Positions 47,965 to 64,000 of a DNA stretch of 64,000 nt are shown piece by piece. Location of the stretch: positions 981,001 through 1,045,000 of the forward strand of contig NC_092020.1 of NCBI RefSeq assembly GCF_042242105.1, read 5' to 3'. Numbering within the stretch: the stretch's first letter is position 1; every line of letters begins with the position of its first letter. Made by a program: the position numbers and the translations under genes. The notes under the pieces were generated by a model that saw nothing but the letters and a program-made list of their open reading frames with translations, was not told the DNA's origin and made no database searches. Source of the stretch: Pempheris klunzingeri. Its lineage: Eukaryota; Chordata; Actinopteri; Acropomatiformes; Pempheridae.

Positions 47965-50900
47965 ACAGAGCCCGCCGCTGGCTGCAGTTTGCTTCTGCAC
48001 TGAGCTGCTACAGTGAACGATGTGCTGCATTGACAGCATGTGGTCACAGCTGGAGGATTGTGTGTAAAACCTGCTGGGCTCATCACTGGAGCTGCTGCAT
48101 TGTCTGGACCAAGTGGAGCACTGCAGTGGAAACCATCACTTCCCTAAAAGCTGCAGGCACCTCATCAGTCATGCTTCCTCAGAAGAAAACACACCTCTCA
48201 GACACTCAGTTCACTTGTGTTTATTTTTTTCATGGCACGTTATGATGAAAGAATCCCTTCTATCGTTCAGTGTCACATAAACCAAGACTACAAATTGGTA
48301 CAAAATACAAAAATATAAACTGGATGTTTGTGGTGTCGTTTTGTTACTATCACATTTGACAAGTATAGTTTGGTGTGAGTGATATCAGCACCTTTCACGG
48401 GAGGGAAAAATGCACGGTAAATCTCTAAAATAGCTAAAAGACAAAAGCATTCAGTAATATCTATCACTCAAAGGTGGTGGCTGCAATATGCAACATATCT
48501 ATTGTGTTCAGAGCCCACTGCAGCAAGTCAAATCACACAATTATCAAAAATAAGTTACAAAAGATGAACCAGTGGTGTAACACGAGACAGTGATGGCTGT
48601 GGTCAGTTTAAAGAGGAAAAAACACCAACATATTGCACCTTTGACACCTCAGTGAGAAGTTGCTCATGAATTATGAGGAAAAGTTGAGAAAAAAAAAAAA
48701 ACCTATTTCACACCAACAGCATTTATCAGGCAAATCACAGAAAGCTTAACTAAAATATAGTGAAAGGGAATGTAAAATTCAAAACAAAACTGTACATAAA
48801 AAGTTAACACAAAGGCATAGTAACTTAGTTGGTATCGCTGAGAAGCACTTCAACTTTTCAGCGGTGAGAAAACAGATAATCAAGGTGGAAATGGTTGGTG
48901 ATTCAGGACTAGAAAAGTCTGACAGTTGCAGTTTCAGGAGGCTTCATGTAGTGTTATCTGAGAAACGCACATCTCACAATGAATTTAAGGTTCCGGGGTC
49001 AAGCATGGAAGCTGCTGAGGACAAGGCACAGCGTGGTAAGATGTCCAATGTCCGCAGCTAAACAGTTCGATGTACTACGTCAGAACTTACACGCAGAATG
49101 AGGTTCAGGTGAGAAATGGAAAGTTTTGAAGTTCATAATTTTCTCCAAAACTCTGATCAGCTATTGGCTTCAGTTAAATCATCATCATCATTCCAGAGGG
49201 TCTACAGTAGAGCTGCAACGACTAGTGGATCAATCGATTCATAGATTGACAGAAAAGTCAGTTTTAGTCAATTTTGACTAGCGTCTCAAATGTGAGCATT
49301 TGGTTTTGCTTTGCTTTTCTTTGCCACAGGTGACAGTGAACACAATATGTTATTTGGTTTTTGGACCGCTGGTCAAACAAAATGAGCCACTTAAATAAGT
49401 CGCCATGAGCTGTGGGAACTTATAAACATGTTTTGCTTTTTTTTTTTACTATTTCAGACAAAATGTTTTCCTTTTGCAGCTCTCGTATGTCACAAATCAG
49501 GCAACAATATGTGCGGTCCACCGTCATTTAAGGTATCACCATGGTAACCAGTGGGCAGCCCTTGTGACCGACACTGGGGATCTGGATGTGTTTATACTAT
49601 AAACAGGAAGAGGAAGATTGGGCATTGCAGCTTTAGAAATCTGGGAAGCAATTACCATGGACTGGCTGCAGATGTTTGTGTGTGAAAGCAGTGACCACGA
49701 GGTTGTTCCACTACGATCCAGACAGACTCTTTGCTGCATTCAGTTACTGACGTGTAAGAAGAGTATGGTCCAGTGATGAGGAAGGGGAATATTCCCCACA
49801 GATGCTGCATTGGCATCCGCTTTAAAGCATAATAGCACAGAATAATGGAAAGGCTGTGAGTTTCAGCCTTGAAACCTGAGCCAGAATATACAGTTTTTAT
49901 GAACAGATATAAAGAAAACTATAATTAATCAATGGTGTGTTTCTAAGCTGGTATAAAAAGCTACACTACATCAAACAAAAATGAATTTAAAAAAAAAAAT
50001 CAGCAAGAAAAATGAGTCATCATAAATAAAAGCTATGGCATGTTTCAATGGCATCATATTCAAGTAATCTTGTTCAATTCCCTGATACTTAGTGGTTCAT
50101 GTAAACATTGGAGTCTTTAACACAGACACAGAACCAACAGTTCATAAGAAGGCAGCAGCAATTCATATGTACAATACACAACCGACGTCCGCGTCTCCTT
50201 CACCGTGCTGGTCCAGTCACATCAGTTTGTGTTGAATTCTTTGAGTGGTGCCGGAGACACTGAAATTAAAACTTTAGCATGACAAAGCCCACAGCTGCCA
50301 GAGGGCCACATTTTCACCCATGTGTGTGTGACGGCTCTGCCACGAGGCTCGACTTTGGAGGTGGGAGGGGAGAGATGACAAGGACAGAGAGAGGAGGAGA
50401 GAGAAACAAAAACAAAACAGTGCAGGCGTGATCGAGCTGCGGACTTCACCTGCTGTGCTCAAAACACTGAATTCCTCTTCCCCTCCGAGGACAACATGTG
50501 GTGAGGAATTCCCAGAGGGGCCCTTCGGCTCCAACAGAGAGAGCAGGATTAGATCAATGCTCGCTGACATGCAGGAGAGACAACCGACAAGCACAGCCTC
50601 TCTGCTTGCTGCTAAGTCAGCGATAAGACTCTATTTCGTTTTCTCTCTTTCCAATGGTGGCTCAAGAAATAACACCAGCCATTTTTTCCTCTCTAAAATG
50701 TGTCCAATTTTTGGGTTTAGAAATAAAAAACAAAATTTTGTCAAGCAGCAAGATATCCTTATCACAGATACTTTGTGTTCTGCGCACTTCTAAAATTGGC
50801 TCAGCTATCACACAACTGAGAGCAGGCACTGAATGAGGTGGGTGTTAGATCACACTGCTGCTTTCATCTCATTCACAGTGATGACAGTCTCATAATAACA

Positions 50901-51197
50901 CAGATTTATAAAACCAATTCAGAATATGGCAGAATATGCCTGAGTATTCATGAGTCAGTGGAGCATTTGTCACGTCAGTGTGATGACTTCCACTGGGTCT
51001 GTCTTGCCTTTGGACCTCTGCTTGCGTTTGAGGCGTCTCTGTGAGAGGGACGAGGGAGTTGGACAAGCTGAAGGTGTTGCCGAGCTGACGGAGAGAGAGA
51101 GGAGGTCTGGAAAAGGATATTTCGGGGTAGGGACTTGGGTCGGAAGCATAGCAGTGCACTCCCGCAGGGGTTTGTGTTCCCTCTCCGTCTCCTGGCG
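47965..51197. other. Region downstream of ccnjl, possible long 3'UTR
   Basis: This lies downstream of the ccnjl stop on its strand. It contains several minus-strand AATAAA candidates (tttatt on +), one near 48219, so part may be 3'UTR. A dispersed repeat copy is at 49206-49400. No separate gene was seen. Confidence 0.35.
49206..49400 (+). repeat. Dispersed repeat ('gctgcaac...' type), partial forward copy
   Basis: It begins agtagagctgcaacgactag and continues tggatcaatcgattcat, tgacagaaaagtcag and ttttggaccgctggtcaaac, which is the start and interior of the same family as 27817-28113. Confidence 0.5.
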
Positions 51198-62412
<11,215 letters not shown>

Positions 62413-62746
62413 CTGGAGAGGGAGAGCAGAAGAGGGATGAGGGGGAGACGTAAACGGCGGGGGGTGTGAGGAGCAGGGTGGGCAGGAGGAAGCAGTGGAG
62501 AAAACACGGGGGTTGTAAAGAAATATGCATAATAATGGTGAGCCGTGCATGTCTCCTGCTGACTGGGTTTAACTGCTGACAGGAGAGCTGCTGCAGGTCT
62601 AAAATACTACCAAGAATAAAACTCAATTTACCATCAATTCTTGATTATACTTCAGTCTCATTTCAATTTCATTTATTTCACCATCGCTGCAGAGAGCAGG
62701 AGCTAATATGGGTCATTGCAGGGGTCTATGAGCAATGGGCTGTGGT

Positions 62747-62865
<119 letters not shown>

Positions 62866-63801
62866 AGGGGGGTATTGAGCAGTAGATAGGATTAGGTTTC
62901 ACCCCTAGCACATCTCCTATTCATGTTCAATTAGCTGCATGTGTTTCAAAGTGGAAGGAAGATACTCGGGGGCATTAGCACTGAATCAGCCTCAGTTATC
63001 TTCCCAATCAGATGCACAAAACTTGAGAGCAAAGGGCTCCAGTTTCACAATCTGTCGCAGAGTACGAAACAAAAAGCATTTAGAACTGGATGCACAAACT
63101 CACGGCGCATACTTTCTCTGCATCTAAGCTGCTTACAACAAAAAAATTGTTTGTTGTTTTTTGCTCTTTGAGAATCTGAGTAAAAACAAGGGCTTTTCAT
63201 TTAGATTTAATAAGAGATCGAGGATTGGTAGATTAATCTCCTTAGGTTAAAACCACGAGGGCTCCTTAGATTAGAGGAGCGATACAGAAAACATCCACAT
63301 AATTCAGGACTGTTGTTTAGGAACGCTTCTGACCTCAGGCTGGCTCAAACTGGATTGCTCAAATTACGTATTTCATAGAAATAAAGGCGGCAGTCACTAC
63401 TTTGTATGGCACAATGTGCTGAAAGAGCAAAATGTACCAACACTTGCAGGGCTGCGCAAATTTGCAAAATGTCAACTATTTATTTTTAGCTGAACAAAAA
63501 CAACAATGATGCTCAGACTGACACTTCAGTGGAATCCAAAAATAAACAGCAGCCCCCTCCCAAATCCACATATAGCCACTCCACCCCTGATGCTACAACC
63601 AACCACTCCACCCAGTCCTCCCCAAACTCTCCTCTCCTCCCACTGTTTCAGCCTCTGCCTCTGGTCCATCTGTCTGTCTGGGGGTACAAGGGCAGCAGGA
63701 GAATGGGGGGGTGGAGGTGGGGGGGGGGGGCTGCTAGAGTCTGGAGGGGCTCTGGGGGGCACTGTGTGGGGTGGAGAGGTGCCTTTGTGGGGGAGCCACA
63801 C

Positions 63802-63900
63802 CATAATTAAGGATTCCACAGCTGCCTCCGCCTGATTTGCATGTCTGATAATTTGCCACATGCTACACACCACCGCTATCTCCCACATCAGGGCATTACC
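63802..63900. promoter_or_regulatory. Possible enhancer-like stretch in ccnjl intron 1
   Basis: Contains a perfect octamer ATTTGCAT (63835-63842), an ATAATTAA homeodomain-type core (about 63803-63810) and a complex, non-repetitive context. Conservation cannot be tested here, so this is a guess from motif density. Confidence 0.25.
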
Positions 63901-64000
63901 ACTGCAGCAAACGTCATTAAGGCTGGAGGAGACTGTGGGGGAGCAGGCGCCACGCAGGAAATCTGAACACTGTGTGAAGGCCTCTTTAAAGACAGCTCTG

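Overview
The window reads as a percomorph-type teleost fish genome. It is AT-rich and intron-bearing, with canonical GT-AG splice sites, many long (GT/CA)n microsatellites and several dispersed repeats of kinds common in teleosts. No prokaryotic features, CRISPR arrays, tRNA or rRNA genes were seen.

Three host genes can be assembled exon by exon. adra1b (alpha-1B adrenergic receptor, + strand, CDS exons 23985-24957 and 31892-32457, 512 aa) is complete. fabp6 (gastrotropin/ileal bile-acid-binding protein, + strand, four exons 42247-43000, 125 aa) is complete. ccnjl (cyclin-J-like, - strand, four exons between 62412 and 51198) lacks only its first coding exon, which should lie beyond position 64000. 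The order and orientation adra1b(+), fabp6(+), ccnjl(-) match the human 5q33.3 block ADRA1B-TTC1-PWWP2A-FABP6-CCNJL, but TTC1 and PWWP2A are not recognisable here.

The adra1b-fabp6 interval (32.5-42.2 kb), and the space just past fabp6, hold decayed or reduced genes instead. First is a broken aminergic-type GPCR (33618-34190, + strand). Second is a minus-strand inflammasome-type cluster (36309-40321): a two-exon CARD that could stand alone, a FIIND domain broken by a nonsense codon and frameshifts, and a still-open final FIIND exon spliced in phase to a caspase-1-type CARD exon. Third is a two-exon inverted remnant of a second fabp6-like gene (44076-44247), tail to tail with fabp6.

Positions 1-23.3 kb hold no gene I can identify. 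They contain dispersed repeats, including a non-LTR retrotransposon fragment that appears nested inside another repeat (12.35-13.15 kb), plus two weak coding candidates (a 35-codon ORF at 11460 and a possible exon at 14582). Introns and flanks on the right (44.3-51.2, 52.8-62.2 and 62.4-64 kb) are mainly microsatellites and dispersed repeats.
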